Source: Rhopalosiphum padi (Eukaryota; Arthropoda; Insecta; Hemiptera; Aphididae). From it: a stretch of DNA of 64,000 bases. This document shows, in pieces, positions 12,501-27,500 of the stretch. A program made the translations under genes and the position numbers. Location: NCBI RefSeq assembly GCF_020882245.1, contig NC_083597.1, forward strand, positions 74,998,152-75,062,151. Direction: 5' to 3'. The notes beneath the pieces were generated by a model. The model did no database searches. It was not told the origin of the DNA and worked only from the letters and a program-made list of their open reading frames with translations. The stretch's first letter is position 1; the number at the start of each line of letters is the position of its first letter.

Positions 12501-15500
12501 CTAGGTGAGGATGGGCTCTGCGGACTTCCACATAATGGACTGGAACTTCCGTACTAAAAAAATAAAAACTTATTATATAATATATACAATATATATGATA
12601 TAAATAATTATTAATATAAATATAAATTCAATTTATAGTTAATAATGATATTAGATATCAAAGTGATACTAAGAAATAACAATGTTGGTGAGTAGAACAT
12701 TAACGAAAAAATGCATATAATGTGTCTCAAGGTTTAATTGATAGGGTTATATTCAACTAAAACTAAATCTATGGGGCCTTGCTTGCTTAATTTTATTGTG
12801 TTATAACCAAATCTAGGTCTAAAAATCTACGAACAAAATATCCAAATTTAAAAATGTAGTAAAACGTTTTTATAATAAATACGAACATTTTAAAACGTTG
12901 ATAAGCCCAAATGATATAACTATATTTTACTTTACATTTTCTAATAAAACATATTTATAAAATAAGCAGAGGAAATTTTTTTTTTTAAATAAAAAGATAC
13001 ACAAATTTTGAAAGTTGATTTTGTTTATGTATGTTTGGTATTTTTGTATTTTCCCCAAGATTAGATTAGGCATTTTGAAATTTTTCCAAAATTGAGCTTT
13101 AGATTTTTGTTGAAAGCTATAATAGTAAAAAATTAAAATATGCGACATGAAAATGCAGCAGACAAAACTAAAGTTGTAAACTGAGTACCATTGGACCACC
13201 ACAGATAAAAAATAAATTAAAACATCTCTGTGAGAAATATAATGATGGCAGTATTCCATAGTCTTTAAACGCTATTCTTAATGTTAATAGAAAATGATTT
13301 ACGTCATCGAATTATTTTATAAAAAAAATTAAAATTTTTTATTTATGAAAATTTTTTTCTAAATTTTTAGAAAATAGTTTAACTATTACACTAATATCTA
13401 ATTTACATAATTTAATTATTTTACACTTTAACTTATATTTTATTTTATAGTCTTACTATAACCACAAATATTTGTGAAGCAAATTTTGGGATATTATTGC
13501 TATTAATTTAATTAATTTTACTTTTAGTAATACAGTGTATCTATGTTGAATTAATTTTTTAATTTAATACCTGTGCTAATTTTAGTAAAAAATAAAGTGT
13601 GTACAAACTTGGATACTTTGACCGATTACCATATATATATCATTAAAACCAAAATTTTGTTATCATTATATTACTCTGTTTTAAATAGAATAAGACATTC
13701 TAAAAGTTAAAGCTAAACTATAAAAACATAATAGTTGAGTTAAACTTGGAATATACACTCCTAAGACACAAAATAATTTAGTTAGGTTTAATACTTAAAT
13801 ATTAACTTTATATATTATTTACCTAAACTAAAAAAATAATAATACACATACTTGAATTGTAAGTCCTGGAGATGATTGTGGACTTGGCCTGTTGGATTGT
13901 TGATTTCTATATGATCCTAAAGTGTTTATATTGTTAAGTTGGGAATTTCCTATGTTTAACTGAAATTATAACAGAAATAGTATTATAATATATATTAATT
14001 GTATTGATATGATAACTTACATGCGAGGAATTTATTTCAGTTTGGCCATTAACAATACCACACGACTGGTGAGTTTGTTGTTGTGCTGGTGACAATGGAA
14101 TATGCTGATACATAACTGTTTGTACAGGGTTCATTTTTATGCCATTGATTTGGCCAGTCACACAGTTCATATTTGAATTTTGACCTAATATTTGCATCTT
14201 TATATTATTATTGCAGTTCTCTCCAGAATTACCATTTCCTGGACTATTATCAACAGTAAATCCCTATAAGAAACAAGTTTATAAAATTAATCATACTAAA
14301 CACATTTTTAAATGTGCATAATTTGTTCTGTCTATTATTGTGCAAATACAGGCAGTCATTTTAAGTTTGTAAGCAAAACAAATAATATAAACAAACATAT
14401 ATGATACACAAAAAAGGTACTAGGTACATATTGTATAAAAGAAAAAATTAAATTAATTAAATTGCGTGCAACTAACCTTACATGTGCGTTGTAACCTATG
14501 GTTCATAAAGTAAGGAACACTAAGGTGATTCTGCAATCATATCAAGGTACTTAAAATAAATAATCAAATATCTAAATAATACTTAATAGATAAAAGAAAA
14601 ATTAGTTGCAAAGCAAAAACTTACGCTTATTATATTTTATATAACTGTCAGGATGTCAACACATTATTTGATTTTTTTCTCAGACTCATGCACAACATAG
14701 CAAATTTACATTTACTATAACTGACTTTGTGTTGTTAAATTTAAAATTGGGGTGAAATGATCTATTATCAAATATAAACTTAAGGTCATTATATGTCTTC
14801 TTAAATTGGATGTTAACAATATTTCAATAATAAAGAGAGATTGTAACATTTTACATATTTAGAGCTCGTATTAAAATTGAAATATTGTTGAAAGCCAACA
14901 TTTTATAGGTAATGTCCTTAACTTTAAGTTTGATAATAGGTAAATTTACTTTAGTATTAAAACTAACATAAGATTAATTAAGTACAAATTGTTTATGTTC
15001 TGCGTTGGGTGAGAGAGAAAAAAAATAGTGTATTAACATCCGCTTCACTGAATGGTGCAAAATTGATAAAATGTAAAACCATGCATTAGAAAAAAAAATA
15101 CTAGCAATAACCATTGGAAAAAAAATGATGAAGTTTAAGGAAACGATACATTTTTGTATATATGAACTATAAATAACTTATTTTCAAAAACAAAAAGAAA
15201 TAAAACGAACGAATACTTTTTATAAATATTTGGTAAGGTTTAAATGCATTAATTGCGTATATTACATTTTGGCTACAAGAAATAACTAAAGCAATCAATC
15301 TACAAAACAGAAAATGAAAATGTCATAAAATCTATCCGGGATGAAATTTTCTGAAGAAAACTCACTGGTAACACAATGTCACAAGTGACCAAGGTAGTTT
15401 GATTAGGAGAATCAGGTGGTGGTGAACTTGTAAATGAAAACCGTGTAGGTGGTGTACGGCTGTTAATTGATACTGGGGATAGGACACTTGGACTCTGGCT

Positions 15501-18500
15501 CGGAGTACCTTGAGAGCCTTGAGAACCTTGTGGACTACAACCATCTGTTGTTAGTGGACTCTGCTGAAACAACCATCTAATCTAGTCACATACTATCAAG
15601 GATTTCGGTTTTCCTTAATTTATGTATTTAAAGATCTAAATTGTTAATTTTATATGGATGTAGTTAGTGTTAAATATGCTAAAAAGGAAATAAAAAGAAC
15701 AAACAATAATAGTATAATATTGATCTTACGTTGCTATTATAAGGAGATGATAAGTTATATTGGTCATCCTGATCAAGAGGAGCATGGATTGGCTGAGAAA
15801 ACTGAAAGTTAGTGAGGTCTGGTAATGAACCAGTATTGTTACCAATAGGTATTTGAACAACGCCTGGTTCTTGTTGAGTAGTAAAAACGCTGGAAAAATT
15901 CATAGTAAAAATGTGTTCTATTCCTAATAGAATAAAAAATAATGCCTTACTGAATTCCAGGAACTCTAGGTACGTCACAGCAAGACCTAGGTCTTTTATC
16001 CGGCGATGTTGATAAGTACCTTTTCTTATCATACTGTTGATTATCAATTAACGCTAAATAAAACAAAATTTAAAAGTATTAGTGAATTTATTATTAAGAG
16101 TAAAAAGTCAGTTTCGCGGTAAAATTGTCCATAATAGGTACTTTAATAACTTTCATAATTTTTAAAAAGTGAAAAAAATGAGTTTTTTTTTTGTTTATAT
16201 TGTATATATTTCTAGTTTCTACGTTCACTAACGTTAATTTTTTATTTTTATACGAAAGTCGAATACATAAACACTTAATTTTATACTGAGAAAGTCAATA
16301 AATTTTATATTGACATAATTGTGAGTAATACTTGAAAGGTTAATTCTTATACGTAAGTATGTATATTACTCATCATTATAGAAAAGTAATGTGCTGTTTG
16401 ATGCCCTATTCGATTTTTGTCCTCTCATTCAATCGAAAGTAAATTATACTGTGCATAATATGTATTTTAAGTCATTTTACAAGCTTAAAAGATTTCCTCT
16501 ACCTGCTTACTACTTCATTATGAGATCTTATCTCTCAGAACATCACTTTTAAATGTACACACTTTGAAATATTAGCTATTAACTCCGGTGTTTCTTATGG
16601 CGGAATTTTATCCCGTATAATATACAAAATTTTTGTTTCTAATTAATAAATCACTTTTAATACATGAATAGTTAATTACGCTAATGACGAAACAATAAAT
16701 TCCATTAACAATGATCCTCTCACTTTCTTAATAAATCTGCAAAATCATCTTGACTGTATGGAAAATTTGTTTACTAAGCGGAGTTTTAAATTTAACCAAA
16801 ATCAATTGAGACTTGCCCCATATACTAATCAGTAATCACTAAAATGTACATTCTTTATATAGTATTTGAATTTCCACGGGAATGCATTCCCTATACTGAC
16901 TATACTCTCTCAATGTTAAATATCTTGGTCTAAAAATTTAACAAAAAACAACTTAGGCTCACTATGTTTATTGTTATGCCATGCTAGTTACTTTTAGTGT
17001 ATATTCGTACTGTATTAAACGATACCGATTATATACGTATTATATATCATTTATACGTAAAAATAAAAAATAATAAAAATAGTAAAAGCAACATAGTCCA
17101 AGTGCTTACTTCTGCGCTGAGATCCAGGACTGTGTAAATGAGCCAACGATTCAGTAGAACTGCTTTGCGACACACTCTGATGTAAAGCTGAATCTGAATG
17201 AGTACGCCTCCAGCTGGTATCAGGAGGAGGAGGTGATAAATAAGGACCGCTAGAGTAGGGTGACTTATCAGATGATCGTTTTTCTGATCGCATTGGACCT
17301 ACTGAACCAACACTACGGCCACGCTCTCTGTAACCGACTGATCGACCTCGGATTTGTTGGTTTGGATTAACAACCACTTCTTCACAACCATTAGCCATCA
17401 ACTGTAAATAATGTATTATAATTATAATTATAATAATTTATAAAATAGAATGTAAAGGAAGAAAAAAAGAAAGAAGTGTAGTAAATTATTTTTGGAACAT
17501 TTTAGCTTTTTCGCGGTTAATATTAAGCAATATTGAGTATGGAATTAGCAATGTTACTTTATAGTATAACTTTACCCAGATTTCAGATTTAACATATTCA
17601 TCATTTTTCGTAAGTGTGCATACATTAAGTATTTGGCCAGTGGGTCTATATTTAGAATTAATATGCAATTTGAACATAAAAATTATTGTTAACTAACAGA
17701 ATTTACAAAGTAATAAGTAATAATGATCATGATTGAAGTTTAGCTTTCTATTAACATTTTAATCATTTGTTTTTGAGAATAGTTAAGTTAGATTACTTAG
17801 TGAAAATTTAAGTTTTATATTAGTTATTGTATTAAGTATCTTAATGTAAATGTATATTTCCATTAACTGACGTTCAATAATAAGTTTAATGACACTAGTC
17901 ACTAATCGTACTTTATTATTTTTTATTTAATAATACGTTTAATTACTCTAAGTAAATTATATTATATTTAAGTACATTAAATTAATAACGTTTTAATGTT
18001 TTATCAATGGTTATTTATCTCATTTTCTGTGACAATTGACAAGGGTAAATAGTAATATAATATACAGGCGGGTACGTTTCATGTTTAAATTATATACTTG
18101 AAAATGGTATTCTGTGCGTGTAAACTACACATAGACTATAATGACAATAAAAACAACAACAAAAATAATAACTAAATTTATTATGCCTAATTAATAAATA
18201 TCCAATTATGGTGAAAAAGCGTTAAACGCACTATTATTTTAATAAATACCTTAAAATATGTATATACTTATAAATTATAAGTTATAATAAAGATAATTTT
18301 GTCTAAATAAAAGCTCATCTGATTATAAATATTGCACTAAAAAAGTGCATATTCAAAATACGTAGCTTATAACATTATATGATATATCTATTGGTATTAT
18401 ACCAAATAGAATTAATCAGCACCGCGTTAAGTTATTTGGAGGCGAGGAGAAAACTTTAGCAAGCGCACTCCACCGCCCTATCAGAATGAATCGGATTATG

Positions 18501-21500
18501 AGGGATAAACCTCCAAATCAGAAAAAGTGGCTCTATAATCTATATAATATAATGTATTATGTATTATAGTAGTAGACAGTAGTGTAGTACTACAGTCAAT
18601 AATATAAAAAAAAAATAATTATATAATTCTCCACCTCGAACTTTTTTCTACCTGTACCAAAACTCTTCTTATTTTCATTTATAAACTGCTATATTAAAAT
18701 ATGTTAGAATGGTACTTCATAAACGTCATTATTATTATAAATTAGGTAAATTAGGTAAATATTATCACTGATTTTGCCGCGGTATCTTAGGTAGTACAAT
18801 AATTACACCAATCAACGTAATATTTACATTATTTTTGATATTTTATTTTGTTATTTGAATGGATTAGACGATTTAATAGAAATAATCTATTAACACAGTA
18901 TTTCTAAAATAAATTATATTGGCCAAAATCAACGAGGAATAGTATTCCTATTTAATTATCTAAATATTTACGTTAGTTGTAAAAGCGATATATAGCCACA
19001 CAGGTGTATCATTACTACACCATAACCTCTATTTTAGTGAGCAGTACGTATATGCAAATGTATAGGTATAGTAAAAATTAAAAAAATATGTAGCTTTCAT
19101 TATAAATGAATAATAAATATTATAAAATTGTATAAAAATTGTTTATAATTTCGTAATTTCAGACACATCATATACCTAAGCTTGGTTAATAAATAGAAAA
19201 ACGATGCTGGGTGATTTTTTTTTTTAAACAATTGCTAGCTGTTGCATTAGTCGCGGATCTAAAATCACAATGTTTTTATATAGTTTTTGAAGTAGTGACC
19301 AAGGAACTATTATGATATAAATTTATTATAACGATAAAAGCATTCTAATAACTAACTATGTACTTACTATAATTTAACGTCGAACAACGGGAATATAAAT
19401 TTAAAGTTTGAATAGAAAAATAAATTGCGAAATCCGTAAATATGTTTTCTAATTAATATTTTATAAATTCATTTAAAATAAATCCAATTTAATTTTCACA
19501 ATTGTTCTTTGTTATTACGCAACCGGTATTATGAGACTTTCAAAGGATTAAACTGTCAAATTTTAAATAATGAAATCAGTACGTTGCGTATACACTTGCA
19601 ACCTGCAAATAAGGGTTAAGGGGTTACCCAGATTTATTTTGTTTTATTCCCAACAGATACTATATTAATCAAAGTAAATTTGTACACTCAAGTGGCTATC
19701 TATATCACGTTTTAAATACAAATTCGCAACAGTAATACAGATTTTATATATTTTTAGCGCTGATTAAATTTTAATAGAATTGACAAAACCAATTCCAACA
19801 TAAATTGAAATGTTATTATAAGGCATATAAAGTACAACTTTCTAATTCATAGTCTTAAATATTTTCTGCTAGATTAAGTTCACATTAGAAAATATTAAAC
19901 TTGAGTTTTGGAATTTTATACAGTTTTATCATGAATAATAGGTTTATAAATGTATCTATTATGATTGAATATAGCATATACTATTATAACTTACATGCCA
20001 TATAGGTTATAATCCATATACTTTTATTAGTTTTATTATATAATTGTATAATTCGCTATTTTAAAGTAGTAAAAACTTGTGGTTAATTAAAATTATTATA
20101 GTGTTAAACGTATTTTCGTACTAAAAAAAAAATGAAAACGAAAATATATTCATCAATTGCTTGTTATCGACAATGATGTATAAAAAAATCTTTGTTAAAA
20201 AAATAAAAAGCAGTTACGAAATCACTTATAATTAATTTTATTTTGAGTATTTTGACGTTTTTGGAGAGACAATAATATTTTTTAGAAAAAATCGTAAGAT
20301 AATAGGTTGATAAAAATCTTTTATTTTCAGATGAAAACGAAGAAATCATTCCATGTATGTGAAATTAACCCCTCCACTTTATCCTAACTACATCAAAGTT
20401 GTACAACGTAATTTATAAGTAATCGTAAGTTGGTTGTCCGGTAAAATGTAGACAAAGTAGGGGGATGGGCTCACTTCACACACACATCTTCACTTCTGCC
20501 ACATACCAAACAATTTCTGTGGGTATCGATGCATACTAATATAATATTATATACATAATAAGACGATATTTTATTTTCACGTGACGAACGATATGAGTTG
20601 GTTGTGGATGGTATTCGAGGAGCATTGATTCCAACAATAGTGGCGTGATATAGGTATAGACTATATTATTATAAATAACTTGATATCATTTTATAATAAT
20701 AATAATAATATAATATATTTGTTTACAAAGTTTATTCCATTATTAACATAAGGTAACCGAGTTTTATAGTTTAACACGCATCTAAATTATTATTATAATA
20801 TACGTACATTAAAATATATTAATTAATAAATTATGTTATGTCGATCGCCGATAATTATTTAATATTTTTTTTTCGTGATATTTATTTTAGGTATCACGAA
20901 TCCGTCGGCGGCGCGTAAAATCGGTGGCGGTGGTGGAGTAGGCGGGTTTCGCGTGCGTCGCGTCCCTTGCGATATTGATTGTGGTGTAGGCAAGCAAAGT
21001 TGCGTTCTATGCGGACGCGTGATCACAAGTAGGTCATCCACCGCCGCCGTCGCGATTACCGAACAGACCTGTGTGATGCGTGCGTGCGTGCGTGCGCGCG
21101 CGTGTCGCCACAGCCGCTCGCACAGCCGACGGGTGCGCGCGCGCGAATGCTGTCCGTCTCAGTCTCCGCAGAAAATGCACCGACGGCGGCACTCCGGAAG
21201 TAGGGCACCGCGGGCCACGTGCCAACGCGCGGAAACGGTGCCGGTTAGAGGAAGGACGAAAAACAAACTAGCGGGGGAAAAAAAATAAAACCTACTAGGC
21301 CTGTTCCCTTCGTATTCGCGATTTCTTTCGGGATAAATACGTTTGGCGAGATAACACCGCGTAGCCATTATTTCGAACGCATATTTTTTTTTAATAAATT
21401 GTATAGTACGCATTGCGTAACAACTAAAAACAATGATTGGTAGGAAATGTATTACGCGTAAACATGAACGACGACGCGGACGTACGTACGAGCGATACTA

Positions 21501-24500
21501 TTAGAATATATTGTTGTGTACGCGACTATGACGTTGTGTTTATTGTTGTTGTTGTTGCAAAAAGAATAAGCGTTACACCTACCCTGTTATACAAGACGCG
21601 CGTGCCCCGGACGGAATTCGCGCTCGTCGTTCACAAATAATGAACGTTTTCCCCGCCGGATTGATATACTATTATAACACAATATTATTAATTGCGACTT
21701 ATTTTAATATTATTGATTATATTTTTACTGTTACGTTATTGTTATTATTTGTGAAATATAGTCCATTATATTATTATTGTGTGCGTACGACGATCGATAG
21801 CGTCGTAGTCGGTTTATTTCACAGAATCGTATTTTTTGTTAACTCATGTACCGCTATTGCTGCATCGTCATGTGTCTAGTCTTTAGTCGTACACTGCAAT
21901 ACGGATACTATCTGTACTGAAATCCGTTTATTTTGGGTTTTCGGATGTTGAATAATATATAATAAAATTACAGATTTGATTATTGGGGCTTTCATTGTAG
22001 GTTAGATAACCGTAATGACTATAAATGTTTTACACTATTTTTCATTGCGTTTAAGCATTTGTAGGAAATAAATAATTAAATAATAGCTTTAAGTACCTTT
22101 TAACTGTTATTCATTAATTCAAATAATACAGCACATTAATGAATTGGCGTATTTTGATGTTATTATTATATTCATTTATAAAAACTTCATTCATGTCACT
22201 ATTTCGAAAACGACACAGCTTCAATACAATATTATGAATTATGATTAATTTTTTTTTTTTAATTAAAAATTGAACCTCTAAATAGGTAAAAACTGTAAAT
22301 AATCATTGATTTATATTATATTGTTATCATTTTTTAAATTCATTAGTTTAGTGTCTACCTCTACACTATGAAATTGCACAATTCATATTTTAATATGTAT
22401 TTGTATTTATAATTATTAGGTATTTTAATACAATAATAACATTTTTACCATTGTTTTATTATAATTTCCATAAATACTAAAATATTAAAAACTTGTTTGA
22501 TAATGTTCATTTTTAACAATTAGGTACTCGAATTTGTTGATATAATTCTTGTATATTAATATTTGCGTAACGTAATATAAATACTTAAGAATTTGATTAT
22601 ATTACGATGACTGCATAATGTATAATATAAATACAAATTTTTCGTCTCGAGTAGCTACCTAATAAAACAGTAGCTTGTTTATTATTTCAATTTAATTTTA
22701 TAGTTTTATCATTGAGTACGTGGCAAAAGCGATAATGGTAGCTATAGTGTGTCGCATGGCACTATATATTATTTAAACCATGCACCTACCTACTCAAATA
22801 TTTCATTACAAAAAGTTGACACAAAGATCTAAATCTCCTATAAATACATTGTTGGCCGAAAAATAGTTTTATAATAGATAGTGTTATACAGTAGGTTATT
22901 GATTAGTATGCTGCAGAGTGAACTGCCGATGTCCGCCGGATGGGACGTATATACACAGTTACTGCAGCAAATTGCAAAATGTAATAAAAATGCTTGCAGC
23001 GGCCAATGGACACATGTTCGCAACAAGTATAATACACGTCATTTAATAATAATTGATGAATAGCGTTTAAACATAATCAATTGCATTCTATGGTAATTTG
23101 TATAATTAATTTACAAAGGTTTAGGCAATATAATTATCAATTATACTTGTTTGATAACATATTAAGTATATTAAAATAATAAACTAAAATACTACATTAT
23201 ACATAAAAAACTCGTATATGTTCCAATAAAAACAATGAAGGCAAACATCACGTAAATAATAAAAATAAGGTAGTTTTGTGTTATTAAAAATAGTAAATAT
23301 CATTACATTGCGAAACAAAATTACTCGAATTTTATCATATATGTTATATATATTGACGGCAGGTACTTAATTATAAACACCAAAATAGTAATTATAAAAT
23401 GCAATGATTATTATATATATGCATATTGAAATTTAACTACAGAAAAGAATCGGGCGTTTAGGTATTTATTAAAATGTAAAAGTACATGGAAATGAAAAAG
23501 GTATAACAGGTGCGAAAGAAAAGTATTCAGAGTCCCGGTTGTATGGTTGCAAGGCGAAGTTGTCAATGGCACGAAAGCCCAACTTAAAACATGAATGTAG
23601 GCCATGACGCAGGCTCAACAAAGTGATCCCGGCCGGTCCAGAAACGCGAAATATTGAATAGGCCTCCGTGAACCCACTACATGAATGAAATTGGAACATT
23701 TTATCAACGAAATTATTTCACGATGCATCAATGGGCAAAATTGGATACCACAGTTCAAAACTAATTTGTTTATTGGTTATTAAATATTATAGTTGTTTTC
23801 AAATTTCAATTCAACATAATTTTAGTTTCATACAATAAAAATTATTGGTGACAATTGTTTTGGTGTATTTATTTGATTACAATTAAAATATAAAAACAAT
23901 TGATAACTTTAGAAAAGTATTTTCAAATAGTTGTATAAAATATTATATTTTATTTTCAAAGCTACGAATAGTTTGATTTAAGTTTAAACATGACATAATT
24001 AGGTTGAATACGCATAATATCGCTAATATCACTACCGGTTAACTAGTAATTACACAAATACTATTTAATAATTAGATTATTAAAAATAAAAAAATATACA
24101 TAACTATAAATTCTAAAAAAGTAAGAGTTGGTAATTTTTACTATCGATAGTTATAGAAATAACGTTGATAATTGATGATTTATAATAGTCTTATAATATA
24201 TACATGTTATATTCATATACCCGAGACAAACGCGTTTACAAGAGATACATTTTTCGAGTATAGTGAGATTAGTGACTGGTTGTTTATACATTAACGGATA
24301 TTTAATAAATCACTAGCTGGCGTTCCCAAAAATATCAATTGGAGAGGAGAATTTACATGTAATATGTATTATAAATATTAAATACTGATTGTAGCTTAGT
24401 GTAATCGAACACACGAGGTTAATATATTATATTATTAGGCATATCCATATTTCATATACTATAATCAGTAACAAAATGAAATATTGACATATTGAAATAT

Positions 24501-27500
24501 AAAAGTTTTGGTAGCTCTCATACAGTTGAAAAGAAGGGTCGAGGGTGTTAGCAAAACCGTCCCATATAGTTTTCAGGGTCAGGGGCAAATTAATGTGGGG
24601 GCCCCTTCAATCATGATAATACGATAATATACAATAAAATAATCACCGAGATTTGCAAAATGTTAGTAAATACGATCGACCAAGGTTATTCAAATGCATG
24701 ATATTGGTGTTATAATGTTACTTTTAGTCTTCAGTATTAAAATAATAACATTGGTAACAATATTAGCTGTGCTATACTAAACAATGAATAATTAGTAATC
24801 ACGAAAATATTAAACATTCAACGAGGTAATTAACTAATAACTATGTATAAACAGTAATAGTCACTGCTCAATTCTGCTATACCACATCGGTACTTGAGAT
24901 AAAAAATGTCTACGTAGAATTTTGGATAATTTTATCATAATTTTTTCGCACTTCGACATCGCGACAATAATAAATGACAATTATATTCAATAATTTATAA
25001 TGGTCAAAAACGTAGTCTATATAATATAATAACTAAAATGACAAAATAAAACTGTATTATTGATATTTCATTAAGAAAACCATTTTATCAATGATAGGGT
25101 TTAATATGTCATGTTGAGTAATACTTATGTTTATCCAACTATCTAATTTGAATTTAAAAAAAAAAGTATGATCCCTAGAAAATTTCCTAAAAAGGGGCAC
25201 AGGGATAATTATCTAATTAATTACTTAAATAAAACGGTGGCCCCGACTGAACGGAATGTTAGCTGTAAGGATGGGTTGACGAACTTATTAGTGTTTTATG
25301 GGATACCTACATGTAAAAGGATGGTGTTTTTGAAAATATAATCTGGGCGCCACTTTTATTATGTATAACAAAATAGGAAAATATTATTAATCCCACAATT
25401 GATAATATATATATTATGTATACATTTGTAATAAGATAAACCACGTTGTATTTGAATTATAAATACCACAATACTATGATAAGTTTTTTTCAACTGTCTA
25501 AACTCTGTAACTGGCTTAACTTTAAATATGAGTATAAACCTACTTATCTAGTAATATTATCACTGTAAAATATCGTTGTATAAAAATGATTTTAAATATT
25601 GTCTTTAAAATAGTTTTAATTCAAATGTAAAATTTATCATTAGAAAATACGACGATAAATATATTTTAATTGGTGAATTTTGATTATTATAATTTATTGT
25701 GCAGTAAGAAAATCTGCCCAAAAAGTTCCGGTATGAAAACTATTATATTTAAAAACAATAATTAATTACAATCAGTCTAGATAAGATGTAATAAAAAATA
25801 TACGTGCTACCCACGTTTTACTGACTATTTTAAATAAAACGCAAAGATTATCTTATCAGTTATCACAGTTAGTTTCATATTCTACGTGATTAAAAATGTT
25901 TTTCGTTCAACGTTTTCGACATACCCGAAATTAATAAACAACAAGAAGTATCCACAACGTATTTTATTATGCGTGAAACTTAGTACCTACCGATGAAACA
26001 TTGTAACAAGACTTATGGAATTCTTTCAAGGATGAGACCTTATTATTTAATCATTTTAAAATTATCTATTTGTTTCGTAACTATATACATGGTGATGACT
26101 AAAGATGTCATGAAGCATTTTCTAAGCCCATTTCTTACATTATATAGTATACAAAAAATATTAACATTGTATCTTTATTAAATAAAAATAATCAACTTTT
26201 TTTAAAAATATTTTCGACCTTTATTTAATTTACATATTAGCTCTCAAATTACTATACTAAACAAATATATCTTAATATATATATTTTTTTACAATATTTA
26301 CCGTGAAATAAAGATAAGTATCATAAAGTAATAAGTTAATTATTTTCTTAAATAATATTTGTTTATAATTTATAATTACTTACATTAAGAATTGAAAATT
26401 CCATAAAAGTTATATTTTCCAGATTTTTCTAAGGTTAATAATTTAATTATTAATGCAGTCTTATTTAGTTATTATAGCATATAGGTATTATAAAATATGT
26501 AATAGAAAATATTTTTATTATTTTATTGATAAATTACACATTTTATGTGGCAATTCTAGTTTCTAAACTTATTTAATACATATTTTATGTGTACTATAAT
26601 GTTAGGTTAATAAATAATAATAATTGAAATAGAACTAGCCACAGGCCACTATAGGTCGGCAACATAAGTACTGCGAATCCAGATAAGTAATAACTAATAA
26701 AGTTAAGTAAGTGTTTAATGATTATTTTAATAAATAATAAACAAAATATTATCTGCAAAATAAATTTTAAATAAATTATTAAAACAACGAGAATTACTTC
26801 CTTTATGGGCGGGCCACTCAAGATAAGATATTATTGAAATTGTGGTTTTAAAATATTGAAAAAACTATACATAGGTATATACTATAGAGTGTCTTTTGAA
26901 GAAATAATTTAAGGAGATTTTTTCACTAAAGATTTGAAAAAAAGTCAATAATTTCATTGAATACTAATCTCCCTAAAATATAGATAAGAAAGGGATTTTG
27001 TGAGAGGAATTGTTAAAACTAGATAATTTAATTCCTAAAACTTTATTATTAAGCAATAATACTATTCAAATATTTGTGTCTATTGAAATTTTGCAATTTA
27101 CAATAGGATCGAATAGAGTAACTGAGGCGCTAAGCCTTCTAAAAAGTTGTTTGACGTAACGCAAAAATATAAACCATAAGAAATGTTTTTAGGATTTCAT
27201 AAAAATAACCTCCTACCAAAAAAAAAAATAATTTTTAAAATTATTATGATTTGAAAAATTTTTTAAAAAAAACACCCCTTATCTGTGGGGAATTTTTTGA
27301 TGTATAATTAAAAAAAATGTTTTTATATATTGGATTGTTTTCTATGCGAAAATATTTGTTTTCAAGGACGTAAAATTATAACCATACTATTTCCGTGTAT
27401 CGTATAGAAGTAGGTTTTTAAAAAAGAAAAAAGTTATAGAAGAATAGATAATATAATATATTGTATCTCACACATCTAAAATTATTACCCTTATATTTAC

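Noticed and set aside
20859..21288. Open frames on both strands in the CpG-rich block
   Set aside because: Stops are rare in GC-rich DNA, and the peptides are low-complexity (Gly, Arg, Pro) without a domain. I treat the block as possible regulatory DNA instead.
24575..25250. Possible larger mobile element with GGGGCC-containing ends
   Set aside because: The two candidate ends (CAGGGTCAGGGG and the reverse complement CAGTCGGGGCC) do not align well, and no target duplication was seen.
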